Below, piece by piece: positions 35,699-48,217 of a DNA stretch of 64,000 nucleotides. The notes below the pieces were generated by a model. The model had not been told where the DNA came from, ran no database searches, and worked only from the letters and a program-made list of their open reading frames with translations. A program made the position numbers and the translations under genes. Location of the stretch: NCBI GenBank assembly GCA_027625915.1, contig JANTQA010000038.1, positions 1-64,000 on the forward strand, read 5' to 3'. Origin of the DNA: Anaeramoeba flamelloides. Taxonomy: Eukaryota; Metamonada; Anaeramoebidae. Every line of letters begins with the position of its first letter. Within the stretch, counting starts at the first letter, position 1.

Positions 35699-35724
35699 AT
35701 CTAAAATTAATCATTTTGAAATAA
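33114..35724. other. Intergenic stretch between the F-box and Rpb4 genes
   Basis: Presumed promoter region of the F-box gene at the left end. No gene recognised. A 63-codon minus-strand ORF (33978-34169) contains CEFC and looks mildly coding-like, but it has no relative that I can name. T and A runs fill 35200-35420. A (AT)n microsatellite lies at 35519-35545. Confidence 0.5.
35519..35695. repeat. Two (AT)n microsatellites
   Basis: GATATATATATATATATA-type runs of about 13 units at 35519-35545 and about 13 units at 35668-35695. A third, shorter run is at 36702-36722. All lie within 1.2 kb, next to the paired MITEs at 35727 and 36271. Confidence 0.9.
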
Positions 35725-35726
35725 CT

Positions 35727-36254
35727 AAACTCTATTCCAAAAATTTGGAAACAATTTAAACATTTGAAAGAACAACAACACTTGACTTTAAATTCAACTT
35801 GTAAAGAATTTTGATTTTACAAACTATTTCATTTTTTATCTTTTTTGTTTTGTTTTCATTTCCTTTTTTGCAGTTACCTAATCTATTTCGTTTGATCTAA
35901 CATTTTTTTCAATAGTTGATAGAGGGTAAGTGTTGAGTTTGTTAAATTGGAAAATCACATACAATTGGTAGATGGTATCTTATCATTTGATCGATCAACA
36001 ATTGTTGGTGAAATTTCAACAAATTTACCATTACATTTTTTGTTCCGCTCGTTTTATTATTTTGGACACACCTGTTTTTATTTTTGAGTTTTATATTTTT
36101 ATTCTTTTATTTGGGTTAAAATGATTACTTATTAAAACATTAATACTGGGTAACTTAAATGTAGTTTTATATTAGGTTTGGAAAAATACAATAAATTGGG
36201 TTTTTTTTTGCTTATTTTTGATTTTGGGTGTGTACAAATTTTTGGAACGAGGTT
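35727..36254. mobile_element. MITE, family 2 (528 bp, TA-flanked)
   Basis: The ends are AACTCTATTCCAAAAATTTG and the inverted AACCTCGTTCCAAAAATTTG. TA flanks are at 35725-35726 and 36255-36256. The central motif is GGTATCTTATCATTTGATCG. On the minus strand it reads FVEISPTIVDRSNDKIPSTN in one frame, matching the other copies. Stop codons follow, so it is not coding as it stands. Confidence 0.8.
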
Positions 36255-36270
36255 TATAATTTTAAATATA

Positions 36271-36550
36271 AGCTGAATTTCAAAAATAGGGGTAGATTTT
36301 TCATTGTATAAAAATTTTTTTAATTGTTTTTTTTTTTTGAATAATAATGTATTTTACTAAAGTGTTTAGCGATAATAATCGATATGGATTAATAAATAAA
36401 AATATAGTCAAATCATTTTATTTTTTGAAATACAAACAAAACAAGCAAAAAATAATAATAAAAAAATTTGTTCTTAATTTAGAAATTTGGCTTACATATA
36501 TTTTTTATCAATTTATTATTTCGGGTGTGTAACAATTTTTGAAATAGATT
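36271..36550. mobile_element. Short MITE, family 3 (about 280 bp)
   Basis: The left end is AGCTGAATTTCAAAAATAGG and the inverted right end AATCTATTTCAAAAATTGTT, both related to the family-2 and family-4 termini by the core TTTCAAAAAT. It abuts the family-2 copy at 35727-36254. A second copy lies at 44088-44320, sharing ATGTATTTTACTAAAG and ATAATAACTAAAATAG/ATAATAATCGATATGG-type segments. Confidence 0.65.
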
Positions 36551-36817
36551 TTCTGTCATGTAATTGCATTTCAAAAATTTGAAAATTTCAAAAAGTTGTC
36601 TATTGAATTATTTTCCATTCAAGATCTTTTTTTATTTGTAAAATACTCAAAAAAAATTTCAAGGTTTTTGTCAAATTAGTAAAATATTTTTTATTGAAGT
36701 GATATATATATATATATATATAATTTGATAAGAAATATTTATAATTAGTATTATTATTATTTGGGTTCTTTTAAAAATTAAGAAAGTATTTTATTCTTTA
36801 AGCAGCGTTAAAATTTC

Positions 36818-39800
36818 TTAATTATCATATTTATGCAATCTTTCAATAAAATCTGTTATTTCTTCATCTGAATATTTTTCTGCTAAAGATGGAATCAATA
36901 CCTTTGCCTCATCAACATCTTCAGGGAACAAGTTTGCTAAAATAGTCAATTCAATCGGATCTAATTCTTGAAATTCGCTATTATAGAAAAAAAAAAAATA
37001 AATAAAGATTTTTAAAATTTTATTTTGTTATAATAATATTAGTTTTTCATTTAATTTTTTTTATTTTTTATTTTTGATTGTTTTTTTTTAATGGGCAAAA
37101 TTAAAAAAGTGTGAACCAAAAATTTCTTTTAAGGCACTAGTCATTTACCATGGTTTTGCTCTTTACCCAAGAAGTGATTTGAAAATCAAAAAGGGGTATT
37201 GTGAAATTGCCCTTCTTTTGATTGACAAAATTCAAATAACAAAAAAAAAATTTATTAGAGATCTAATTGGTAAAAAATGGAATAACAAAAAAACGTTTAA
37301 AAATTGACAAAAAATCTAATTATCAAAAAATTAAAGTTAAAAAGAATTCTCAATTTCAAAAAATCAAAATTTAAAAAAAAAAAATTACTGGTTTCTTATT
37401 TTTAAAATTCCAAAGAGATCCAAATTTCTTCAATTTAAAACAAATTGTTTTCTAAAATTGGACAATCAATTTAATTCGGTTTAACCGAACTTATGGTTAG
37501 ATTGTAACACTCTATATTTGAAAAAGTAAGTGGTTTGTAACATTCTTGAGATAAAAATAACTATTTTAAGAAATTGAAAAAAAAATGAAAAAAAAAAATC
37601 ATCCAGATCTCAAAAAGTGTCAAAGAGAGACACTTCGAAACCAACCTAGTTGTTTTCAGAATTATATATTCTAACCATTCAAATTGAAAATTGGGTATCT
37701 CTCTTGAGCTTTTTTTCTCAAAATGTCCTCTTTTTTGATTGTTGATTTCTGGAGATCGATCGCGCTTCACTTATTGGCGAGTTTTTGATTTCTTATCAGG
37801 TACTCATAAAAATTATAATTTTTTTTTTTTCCATATCAGAAAATTATTCTTTATCATTATGGCTCGGTCCTTAAGGGAACAGCTACCATAAAGTCAAAAT
37901 TTTCACCTTTTTTAATATTTTGATTGAAGATGAGAAAACAACATTTGAAACGTTGAATGTATCTAGTTGCTTTTTAGTATTTAAATTACTTGTTGAATAA
38001 CTATTTATTAATTTTAATTCCAAAGGTAAAAATTAGATGCCATAATGAAATATAAAAGTTGATTCGTTTAATCTACTTTGGGGGGTGTTAAATGAGTTTA
38101 ACTTTTATTCTTATCTCAACATTCTATTGTGGCATTTTATTTTATATTGGTTAAAAATCTAATAAATTATTTTTAAAAGAAAGCACTTTAAAGAATCAAA
38201 ATCAAACAAAATCATAACATAAATAAACAAAACAATTTTCATGATTCAATTCTAAATTAAAAAAAAAGGTGAAAGTGTTGGCTTCTCGTATAAGACTCTT
38301 TTTATAATTGAACTTACTCTAAAATTTAAAAGGAACAATATGTACTTGGATCAAAAAAAAAAAAAAAAACGAAATGGTAAACAATCTTTAGATGGTTCAT
38401 TTTATATTAAACCTTTTTTATGAAATATTTTGGATTTAAATTGATGTTTTTAAAAAACGATTTTGCCAATGGATTGTTTTAACTAAAGAGAATTAAAAAT
38501 ATCGAATACACTTAATGATTTCTATTATCCTGTGAATTTTTCTTGTTAGTAAATCTAATATAATAATAGAATTTGGATTCAAGGATTATTTCCAAAAATA
38601 AAAAGTATTATCGATGTAAATGTTCGTTCAACCCACCAACCAGGTATCAAACCACAAATAAAATTATCTTTTGATCTGATCACTTGTTTAATTGGTTTCT
38701 TTGAGTTTATTTTTCAAAATTGAGTGTTTCTTTGAAAATCGTTGTATGATCAAATTATTATTTTTCTAATTCTAAAATAAAGTTAAAGTTACTTGACAAA
38801 TTACAAAGTTTGAAATTCGAAATAATTTTTAACACTGGTATGAAGATCAATATCATGATTTACAATTTACTCTTATAAAATAGAATCCCACGAATACAAA
38901 TAATTACACATTGTACTAAAACTGATTAGGAATTGGAATAAAAATGCGAAATTACTCTTTTGTTCTTTGAAAAAATGAATAATTATTATGAATCCAAAGT
39001 ATTTTTTATAATACACAAAATAATGAATTTTAAAGATTGGAAAGGTAATCGAAATAGAAAAAGATTTTTTTTTTTTTGATTTTATTGCTCAGATATCTTT
39101 TGTTAAATTGTTTAGTAGAAATTGAGTAAATATTGTAAAAAATGGTTTAAATAAATCCTAGTTTAATACTTTTAAAATAAGGATATATTTTTATTTATTA
39201 AAATTCAAAAGAATTATCTAGAAAATATTATGGAACCTTTGTAAGATAAAAACAAAAGGGGTTTATTATTTTATTAATAATAAATAAGTTCCTAAAACAT
39301 TTCAAATAAGGGTAAAAAAAAAAAAAGGAATTTAATTAATTAACATAAAATTGTTTAATAATATATAAATCGTATTACCAAATAAAATGAATTGCTTTTT
39401 AAAAGCTTGATACTATTAAATAAAAATTTATATGATAAATGCCAATAAAACCTGAAATTCTCTTTTATAAAATAGAATTTTGAATAAACATAATAATTAT
39501 TATAACTGTTGAGAGAAAAATGTTTGACACAGAAAAATGGTTGGACACCATTTTTAATTGGGAACATTAGTAAAATTGAAAATCAAATCCTATTGATAAC
39601 TAGGTGAATTTTATATAAATCCAGATTTAAATGTGTTACAAGTTCACTAATCTGTGGTATGTGTAGAATACTCATTTGAATGGTTGATAACTAAAGTAGA
39701 TCATGCTATTTTAACAAAAATCCAAGTTTTAGTAAAGTTTGCTATTAATTCTGAAAATGGTAATTTTTAAACTTGCTTTAGATTATAAGAGATAAGGTTT

Positions 39801-41453
39801 TGAAAAAGTAGAATTACATTAATCGTTTATTCTAATAAGTAGATTATTGTTATTTTCTTTAGTTATTTCACAAACGAAAGAAATTAAAAATCATTTTCAG
39901 TAATGTTCCCAATTAAAATTGCTTTCCAACTATTTTTCTCTGTCCAACATTTTTCTCTCAACAGTAATTATTTTTTGAGATCTCTAGAATATTTAGATTT
40001 TGAGAATATTTGCCGATCTGGTTATAATCAAATAATTACAAAGTATTATATAAATATAATCTGAAAATACAAAGTGAAAGGGTTGAGTCTTATATCTCAA
40101 AAAATAATCTCCTATAGAAAAATTAAATAAATTTCTCCAAATTTAATGTTAATTTTAAGAATATTTTCTCTGAAATTTTAATTGTAGATTTAGCAAAATA
40201 AAAGATTTTGTTTTTTTTTAAAAAATTTTTAGAAATATAGAACTTTAGAGCACCAATACAATTTTAAATAAACTATCACATATTTCAATTTCAGTGATTG
40301 TTATGGTATTGGTACTCGCTTAAACAATTGACAAACTTCGGGATATCAAATTTTAGGACTTGTTTAAAAATATTTTTGTCACACTTTTTTAAAATTACTC
40401 CACTTTAATTCCCAAATTCTGAGAGATCAAGAATTTTTAATGCCTTTTCCCTTTAAAGTTTTCAGATAGTTTGTATAAAGAAATTTGTATCAAAGAAGTC
40501 AATTTAGAGAAAATAAAGAATAAATGGTGGTGTAAACCTTTCAGGAAATATTTTGTTTCAACTCTTCAAAGTTAAGAAGATCAAGAAGTATTCAAATTGT
40601 ATAAATACTGATTTCTTCAAAAAAATGTTTGAAACTTTTTTGTTCAATTTCCTTCTTATGAAAATGTTTTGTATGGGCTTTGAAGAAAGAATTTTATTGT
40701 CTATGGACTAAATCTTAAGAACATTTGTAAATTAGTTGACAACAAGTTGGTTGTTGGAAAAAAAATTTTTTAAAAGTATGGTTTTGAAAGATGTGGAAAA
40801 ATAGGAAATTGAACGAAAAAGTTTAAAACATTTTTTTGAATTTACGAGATGAGGTTTGTTCAAAAAGTGAAGAATAAAAGTTTAAAAGCCTGTTTTCCAA
40901 ACTGTTTGTTTTATTCTTTTAAGCAATCTGGGTAGTGTCTTTGAAAATTTTAGTGACTCATTTTTTTCAAATGGTGATGCTTTGAATCAAAATAACTGTT
41001 TTCTTTATTCCAAATTTCTAAGGTGGTTATAAGCATGCTTTTTTCATTAATTATAGATAAAGCAGGTAAATCAATTAGATTTTTTGTTTTTCCATAACAA
41101 GAGAAGAAAGAAGAAAGAAGAAAGAACACTCTTAGAGTGACTCGTGGCACTATTCTTCGATTAAACTTTCTTTTTCTTCAAAACAACATTCAAAAAAGGC
41201 ATCAATTAACAAAAGATTGAAAACAAATTCAAGAAAAAAAGGAAAGCAATTACACTTTAATACCAGAAATTGTTTCTTTGTCTTGAAAACGTGAGAACCT
41301 TTTCACATAACGAAGTGTCTTATTAAGAATCTCTTCTTTGTTTGGATTGGTGACCTGCTTTTCATTTGTTTGATCAGTTTTAATTTGGTTCAGGATTGAT
41401 TGAACCTCATTTAGCATTAAAGGTTCGTGTTTAACAAATTCGCCGAAATTCAT
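36818..41453 (-). CDS. RPB4: RNA polymerase II subunit Rpb4
   Basis: Two exons on the minus strand, 41453-41254 and 36977-36818, give 119 residues. Exon 1: GEFVKHEPLMLNEVQSIL ... NKTLRYVKRFSRFQDKETIS, matching the Rpb4 N-terminal region (human EFKNAETLLISEVYMIL ... TLNYTARFSRFKNRETIA). Exon 2: ELDPIELTILANLFPEDVDE, AKVLIPSLAEKYSDEEI, DFIERLHKY, the HRDC-like C-terminal region with the hallmark EAKxLIPSL. The donor AAAGT|GTAATT and acceptor TATAATAG|CGAATTT are in phase and join GIK-V-EFQE; the junction is about three residues shorter than in human. An in-frame stop lies just before the ATG, supporting the start. Rpb4 pairs with Rpb7 in the stalk of Pol II and works in initiation, RNA decay and stress responses. 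It is shorter than human (142 residues) mainly at the N terminus. Confidence 0.9.
36978..41253 (-). other. 4.3 kb intron of Rpb4
   Basis: Contains a degraded family-1 transposon (37875-38290) and a short coding-like minus-strand stretch at about 37640-37770. Otherwise no gene recognised. A run of eight or more A interrupts most 100-bp segments. The region just inside the donor (40950-41200) contains AGAAGAAAGAAGAAAGAAGA-type triplet repeats at 41100-41125. Confidence 0.8.
37875..38290. mobile_element. TTAA-flanked transposon, family 1, short degraded copy
   Basis: TTAA (37871-37874) precedes GGGAACAGCTACCATAAAG, like the family-1 end GGGAGTAGC(T/C)AC. Inside, CTCAACATTCTATTGTGGCA (about 38110-38135) is identical to the internal inverted sequence of the 13 kb and 42 kb copies. 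The right end is degraded near GGTGAAAGTGTTGGCT. It lacks the nested family-2 MITE, so it may represent the form before that insertion or a deletion derivative. Confidence 0.65.
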
Positions 41454-42076
41454 TTAATGAAAGATTTGAGTCGTTGTTAATGAATATAAGCCTGATTGTA
41501 CAAAAAGTTCTTTGTAAAAAAATGAATATACTTTAAACTTTTCAATTCAGTTTTGATATGTATGGAAACAATTTGCTATTGTTGTTAATTGATAAATGGT
41601 TGGGTGGGTTTCTACTCTTTAGTGAGTTGATCACTAAAGTAGGGAACTTTTTTTAAAAGTCAAATAAAGTTATTCTATCCTTTTCAATTTTTAGTGTTCC
41701 TTCATTTGGTATTAATTCCTCTTATCTTTGAAATCTTCCAAAATTAAGTCAACACTTAAAGAGGTGTGTAGTTATAGCTGCTTGGTTGATTAAGATTTTT
41801 GGAGATTATTTTTTTTGTCTCTGTTTTGAAAATTTAGTTTTTTTTTGGATTTATTTTTATTTGTCAAAAATTATCTTGGTGTTTAAAAAGTTTTTAAATT
41901 TGAAAAATAAATTCAAAAAATCAAATTTGAAGTAAAATAAAATGCTCAAAATGATTTCTATTTTTGTGAAATTAACTTTGTATATAAAAATGAATTATTT
42001 CCGATATTTAAGAAGAAAAATTATCTGATACTTTTAGAGATTGGTTAATTGAATTATTATTCATAATTAAAACCCA
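41454..42076. other. Upstream region of Rpb4
   Basis: AT-rich, no gene. It should include the Rpb4 promoter; I cannot single out a TATA box or initiator. Confidence 0.4.
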
Positions 42077-42080
42077 TTAA

Positions 42081-43451
42081 GGGAGTAGCTACATCATAAG
42101 ACATGATAAAAATTTGAGAGAGATGAGATAAGAACATTTTATTTTAGTGGCGTGTGATCGTAGATTCTCTAAAAATTTTTTTAAAAAAATTATTTGATAT
42201 TTTTTTTTTAGTAATGTTCAACAAAAAAAAAAAAGAGATTATATTGATAAAATAGTTTTTTTTTTTATTTTTTTATTAAAATAAACTTAATTCCATTAAT
42301 TTGGGCACAGTTTAAACAGTTGGAAAAATAACAATAACATGATTTACATCCAATTGGAAATTAATTTTAATTCAACAAACTATTTCATTTTTTGTCTTTT
42401 TTGTTTTTGTTTTCATTTTCTATTTCTGAAGTTACTTAATCTGTTTAGTTCGATCTGAAAATTTTTTATAGATGGTTGATAGATGGTTACAGTTGAGTTT
42501 CTTAAATTGAAAAATCCACATACAACCGGTGCATGATATCTTATCATTTGATCGATCAACCATTGTTGGTGTAATTTTAACAAATCTACCAATATATTTT
42601 TTGTTCAAATTCTTTCATTTCAGCTCGTTTCCTTATTTTGGACACACTTGTTTTGATTTTTTATTTTATATTGTTTTCTTATATTTGGATGAAAATGATT
42701 ACTTAAAAAACCATTAATACTATGTTACTTAAATGTGGTTTTATATTACGTTTGGAAAAATATCATAAATTGAGTATTTGTTTCCCGATTTTTGATTTTA
42801 GATGTGTCCAAATTTTTGGAATGGGGTTTAGTTTTTTTTTTTGGGAGAAGATAATTTCAGATTCTTTGAATAAAACTTATGGCTATTTTGTGGTTTAAAC
42901 TTTGATAACATATAATGATATTTACTTCTCATATTCCACTAAACCCAACGATTTAAAATCCTAACAAGTAATAATTTGACTTAATTATTCTTTTTTTTTG
43001 GAATTCTTCTAGCTATTTAAGTCCCATTTATGATTCCTTTTATGATTCTCTCAATTGTAATATTGTTGTTCTTTTTAAACAAAATCCATTAATCCCAAAT
43101 GCCACTAATAAAAAAATATTTCTAATTGCTTTATGTTGTCAGGATTAAAAAAAATCTCAAAAAATGATGAAAATTGAAAAAATGTTAAAATTAAATGCCA
43201 CAATAGAATGTTGAGATAAGGATAAAAGATAAGTTATTCAACATTCAAAACACTATTTTAAGCAATTCAACTCAACATTCTATTGTGGCAATTTCTTTGA
43301 GACTTTGAAAAAAAAATTTAAAAAATCTTATGAATGAAGTACTTTAAATAATAAAAATCAATGAGTTACAACCAGAGTAAAAAATGTTATTTTCTGATCC
43401 CAATCAAAATTGCAAAAAAGTGAAAAACTTTTCTTTACATTGGCAACTCCT
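42081..43451. mobile_element. TTAA-flanked composite transposon, family 1, second copy
   Basis: TTAA at 42077-42080 and 43452-43455. The left end is GGGAGTAGCTACATCATAAG; the right end reads, inverted, AGGAGTTGCCAATGTAAAG. The element corresponds to 13237-14603 in inverted orientation over its whole length, including the family-2 insert and the TGCCACAATAGAATGTTGAG pair (43195-43290). Length 1371 against 1367 bp. No transposase. Confidence 0.85.
42284..42828. mobile_element. MITE, family 2, nested copy (545 bp)
   Basis: Flanked by TA, with ends AACTTAATTCCATTAATTTG and, inverted, AACCCCATTCCAAAAATTTG. Same length and same host position as 13855-14399. Carries ATCTTATCATTTGATCGATC in the centre. 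Confidence 0.8.
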
Positions 43452-44087
43452 TTAAGTGATATTTTGAAAAGCTGAAAGATCTGGCCCTTTTATTATTATA
43501 ATACTAATAGTATTCTACAATAATAAAATCAAATATAAAATTTTCTCAAAATTAGTTCATTATCAAAGAATTTCCAAAAAAGGGAAGTCAGCATAATACT
43601 TTGATCAAATTAATAAAAATATTGAACTTGAATAATCAATCATTATAAAAAAATTATTTCAAATAAATATAAATTGCAAAATAGAAGCAATGTTCTCAGT
43701 TTTAATGTTATATAATATCTTTTTTCTTTTAGTTTAAAAAAACCAAAATCAAGTCTAATAAAATATATTAATTCTTCTAATCAAAATATAATTCAAAACA
43801 TCAAATGAAACTAAAATATAAGTATGTATAATTATAAATTTTGGGTTTTAAATGAAAGAATTAGTAAAATTGATTTTTTTCCATTTTAAGCCTTTCCCAA
43901 TAATCCGAAATTCGTTTTACGATTAAAAAAATGGGTATTATTCTGGCTTGAATAAGTTCAATTCCAGATATCTTCATTGATCAGTGAAAAATAAGTAAAT
44001 ATGAATTGAAGTTTTCCATTGTACAGCTCTTGTATTTTTAACAGCACACTATTAGAACAAGTTTAAGAAATTATTTAATCACATATA

Positions 44088-44320
44088 AGCTAAATTTTAA
44101 AAATAATAGAAGATTTTACATCAGAAAAAAATTTGGTTAATGGTTTTTGTTTTTCAAATTAAAATGTATTTTACTAAAGTTTTTAGATATAATAACTAAA
44201 ATAGATTATTAAATAAAAATATAGTGTAATCATTTTATTTTTGGAAAGATAAATGAAAAAAGAAAAAAAATAATCATCAAAAAGTTTGCTCATAATTTTG
44301 AAATTTGACTCAACACTAGC
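44088..44320. mobile_element. MITE, family 3, second copy (degraded)
   Basis: Starts AGCTAAATTTTAAAAATAAT. Shares AATGTATTTTACTAAAG, the AATAAAAATATAGT stretch and AATCATTTTATTTTTGGAAA with 36271-36550. The right end is unclear. Confidence 0.55.
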
Positions 44321-45772
44321 ATGAAAAAATAAAAGTGAAAAAAAAAAAGTTAGACAAAATTACTCCATTCCTCAACCTTTGATCCTGATTAATAAAGTCT
44401 ATTCACAATATAATCAAAATTCCAGAACTTCAAATTCATGAGACTATTGTATTTATTGTTGTTAGTATAACCAACTTTTTTAAAAGTCTCTAGTCTAGAA
44501 AAAAAGGCATTTTTCAGGTAAAAAATTCCAAATAAACTGAAGAATGAATTATCGTTTAATTCGATCTGGGGATATTTGCTTTGATATGTAATAACGAAAA
44601 GTTATGAAAACATTGTACTCATCTAATAAAACTCAAACAGAGAAAAAAAAATCCTAATGATAATTATTGGAAAATCAAAAAAACAATATTTTTTTCAATT
44701 TATATCAACAAATAATTTCATAATAGCCAAAATAATTGGTTATCCGTTTGAAATATATTTATTAAATTTTCAATGCTTTTAAAATTAATGATTATAACCT
44801 TTTAAATGTGAAGATCAAAATATTCAAATTTTTTACTATTAAATTTGATAAAAATCTTACTGGAAAATTGATTTTCCAACTTAAATTTTTAAATATCTTG
44901 AAAAATAATTTTTGATCCAAGATCTTTTATTAACCAATAGTGTTTATTATAAGTGAAGTTATCAAAAAGTCAGAAATTAGCAAATGTTTGATTATTTTTT
45001 GATAAAAGTTTTTAATGATAGTGAAGTCACAAAAAAAAAAACAATATGACACTTTTAAAAGATAGGTCATTATAACATATGATTATTTTCAACTCAAACA
45101 ATTTGGATCATTGGTTTTATTGGAATTATCTGGATCGTAAGACAATTTACTGGTCAATTGGCCTTATCAGGATCATGTAAAGTCTCTTTTTTTTGTGTTT
45201 TTTTAACTGATAATATAAAATATTGCCGATAATCTTATAAACTAGCAATAATCGAAAATTTCAATAATAATTATAAAAAAAGGGTTGTAATAAATTGTGA
45301 AAAAATTCAATAAGGCCTAAAAAATGACTGAAAAAGTTAATAAAAATTAAAAAAGATGTAAAAATAATGTAATTGATCCTTTATTATTGTATTTTTTTGA
45401 TAAATCAAAAAAATCATTTCCTCAATTTTTCAGTTTGTCAAGTTATTTTTAGTGATAAATGTAAAATTCGTCAAAATGTGTTTTTATTAGTTATATACCC
45501 AAAAATTAGCGAAAATCATATCTACTTCTAATTATCTTTGTTTTCTCACTAAAAAATTAATACCACAAACTCCCTAAATAATCTTAAAAAAAAATAATAA
45601 TCAACTCAGTATTCAAGAATTATGCGTTCAAAAAACATTTGGGGGCTATTTGATTAATTAGAGTGTGAATTAAAAGTATTTCAACATTAAATTAATATTT
45701 TATAATAAAATTAGAATCAAATCTTTTTACAACAATAAGATGAATAAATTCTGTAACAAGGATTAAAAAATA

Positions 45773-46302
45773 AACTAAATTCCTAAAATTTTGAAACAAT
45801 TTAAATAGTTTAAAGAATAATAAATAATGTAGTTTACCTCAAATTTGAAAAAAAATTTTTTGGTTTTACAATCTATTTCATTTATTGTATTTTTAGTTTT
45901 CTTTTAATTTTTTTTTTCAGTTACATAATCTGTTTCGTTAGATCATTTTTTTTTTCAAGGATTGGTAGAAAGTTGATATTGAGTTTGTTAAATGAAAAAA
46001 CCACATATGAATAGTTGGCTGTATCCAAGTATTTGAATGATAAATAATTGTTGATGAAAGTTCAACCAATGCACTAATACGGGGTTTTGTTCAGTTTACT
46101 TCATCATCTGATACATCACAAATTTTTATTTTTTCGGTTTATATTTTTTTATCTTTTCTTTGGATTAAAAAAGATACTTATTAAAACAGTATGTTCAGAG
46201 TACTTTAACCTGATTTATGATCACATTTCAAAAATTATGATAAATTGTGATTTTTTTGCCTATTTTTGATTTCAGGGGTGTATAAATTTTTCTAATACGG
46301 TT
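45773..46302. mobile_element. MITE, family 2, diverged copy
   Basis: The left end is AACTAAATTCCTAAAATTTTG after TA (45771-45772). The right part GGGTGTATAAATTTTTCTAA then ACGGTTT matches the family's inverted end. The shared interior includes CAGTTACATAATCTGTTTCG and the diverged centre motif near 46035. About 530 bp. Confidence 0.65.
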
Positions 46303-47186
46303 TTGTTTGTATTTGTTGAACTTTGATCAAAATTTTAACTTTTTTTATTTGGATTTATCAATTTATTGTAAAATGTACCATTGGGGCCTGGTATTTTTGT
46401 GGTTGTACCTTGGTTTGTAAAAGCATAATTTTAAATTTAAAATTTTTATGAGACTTTTATAAAATAATTGATTGATGATTAAAATTAACATTATTCTTTT
46501 TCTTTATTATTTAAATATAAAAAAAAATTCAATTGGTCAAAATGTATTATTCAGATATTATTGTAACGGTCAAAACAATGGTTGAATAATCATTTTTATT
46601 TCCCTTGAAATTTTCTGAAGATCTTCAATATGGGATCTAAATTGGTTTTGTTGTCTTTCTCAATTAGGAGACTTAATTGTTTAACTTTCACAATATTTTA
46701 AGAAAATTTATTGTTTGATAAGATTCCCTTATAGTTAGTTCCACTTTTAAGGGAAAAATTTTAAACAAAATTTAAGGCATGGTAAAAATCTCAAACAGGT
46801 TACATTTTTTGGAATGGTTTAAAACTCAATTTTTTTTACTATAATCCTAATTTTATGCCTTAATGCGAGTTTTTATTGTACATTAAATTTCCTTGAAAGT
46901 TTGTGTTTTAAAGGTGTAATTGGCTGTAATACTTTTTCAAATATTTTCTAATGTTTGTTATTCTACTTATTTCTTGTTTATTTTTTAAAGTTCAATTATA
47001 AAAAATAAATGAGATTAGAAAATTTGTTTGTGACCCTTAATAAGAAACCAAGTTTACAATATGATCTTGCTCATAAATCTTCTCATCTTTTATAATCGCC
47101 CAAAATCCAAAATTGTGGATATTCACTGACCTTTGAAATTCTATTTACAGTTATTCAAATAATATTATTGTTCTAGTATAATCATA

Positions 47187-47760
47187 GTTCCCAAAATGAT
47201 TCCATTTTTGGAATTTATAGAATCTCAAAAAAATAAAATATTAAATCATAATATTAAAATGATTCCAATGGAATCAATTTCTATCAAACATTTTTCACTT
47301 GTTAAAGTCCTTTGAAAAATAATTTTTCAAAATAATTAAAAATTATTTTATTCTGATTCCATGGAATCAAAAAAAGAATTTTTATTTGGTACCAAAATTC
47401 TATTAAAAAAAAAAGAATCCTATGATTTCATTTCAAAGTAAAATAATTTTCTTATCTGGAATAAACTTAAAAACTTCAGGATTGGTGAAGAGACGATGTA
47501 AACTAAAATATCAAGAAGAAAAACCTTAAATATTTTTTTTTTTTTGAGAAGTATCAAATTCTTTTTGAAAATAAAAAAAAACAATAATTAATTATAAAAA
47601 TTTTGAGAAGTATGTGATTCCTTGTAAAAATGAATGTAAATAAGAAATGGGTTGATTTTTTTATCTTTCAAAGAAAAAAGAATCATTTGATTCTATGGAA
47701 TCAAAAAAAAAAGAATTATTTTGGTTTTTTTTCAAAAAAGAATCAAAAGTGAACCCTGAG
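47187..47760. repeat. Palindrome-rich element with repeated GATTCCATGGAATC
   Basis: Palindromes GATTCCAATGGAATC (47261), GATTCCATGGAATC (47355) and GATTCTATGGAATC (47689), with half sites GATTCC at 47199 and 47621 and GAATC words between, occur within 570 bp. The outer ends, AGTTCCCAAAATGATTC and the inverted GGTTCACTTTTGATTC, are similar, so this may be a MITE with repeated subterminal sites. No ORF. Confidence 0.6.
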
Positions 47761-47896
47761 TATAATTTAAAACAATTTTCAAGAAAAAAAAATTAAAATT
47801 TCATTTCAAAAGTACTCTGTAGTATCAAACAAAAAATGCAAAATAAATGGAAAGGTAAACAAAAAATAAATAATATCATAAATAAAAGGTATTAAG

Positions 47897-48217
47897 ATGT
47901 GGTTTATTGTCTTTTATTTTATTTTCATATTAGAAAAAAGAAAAGAAAAAAAAAAAAAAACATTTATAGGTATTTTTTTCCTTATTCTTTTGAAAAGTAA
48001 CTGTAAAATTACATTTAAGGGAGGACTTGTGAATTCTTCAAAAAGCAAAACCTTTTTGTTTGAATTGGTAAAATATTTTACACTTCTTTTGAACATTTTG
48101 GAAAAAATAGTGTTCAAAATATTGAATAAGATTGGAAATATTCCCAATTCAAATGACTTGATATTTTGGCTGGTTAAGTATTTTTTCAAAAATGAAAAAA
48201 AAAAAAAAAGAAAATAG
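47897..48217 (+). other. Doubtful 106-codon ORF downstream of Ras
   Basis: Open on the plus strand for 106 codons (Lys/Phe/Leu-rich; central part CKITFKGGLVNSSKSKTFL) and at the same time on the minus strand for 91 codons. It is 138 bp beyond the Ras stop codon on the Ras strand, so it may lie in the Ras 3' UTR. Composition is a little less A/T-extreme than its surroundings. No domain recognised; I would not call it a gene without transcript support. Confidence 0.15.

Larger units (their letters stand above)
43456..47186. other. Intergenic stretch with two MITE relics
   Basis: Besides the family-3 copy (44088-44320) and the family-2 copy (45773-46302) I see no gene. The rest is AT-rich with frequent homopolymers. 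Confidence 0.5.

Noticed and set aside
40950-41150. 66-codon ORF just inside the Rpb4 intron as an extra Rpb4 exon
   Set aside because: No similarity to Rpb4, wrong frame context, and the two chosen exons already join in phase.
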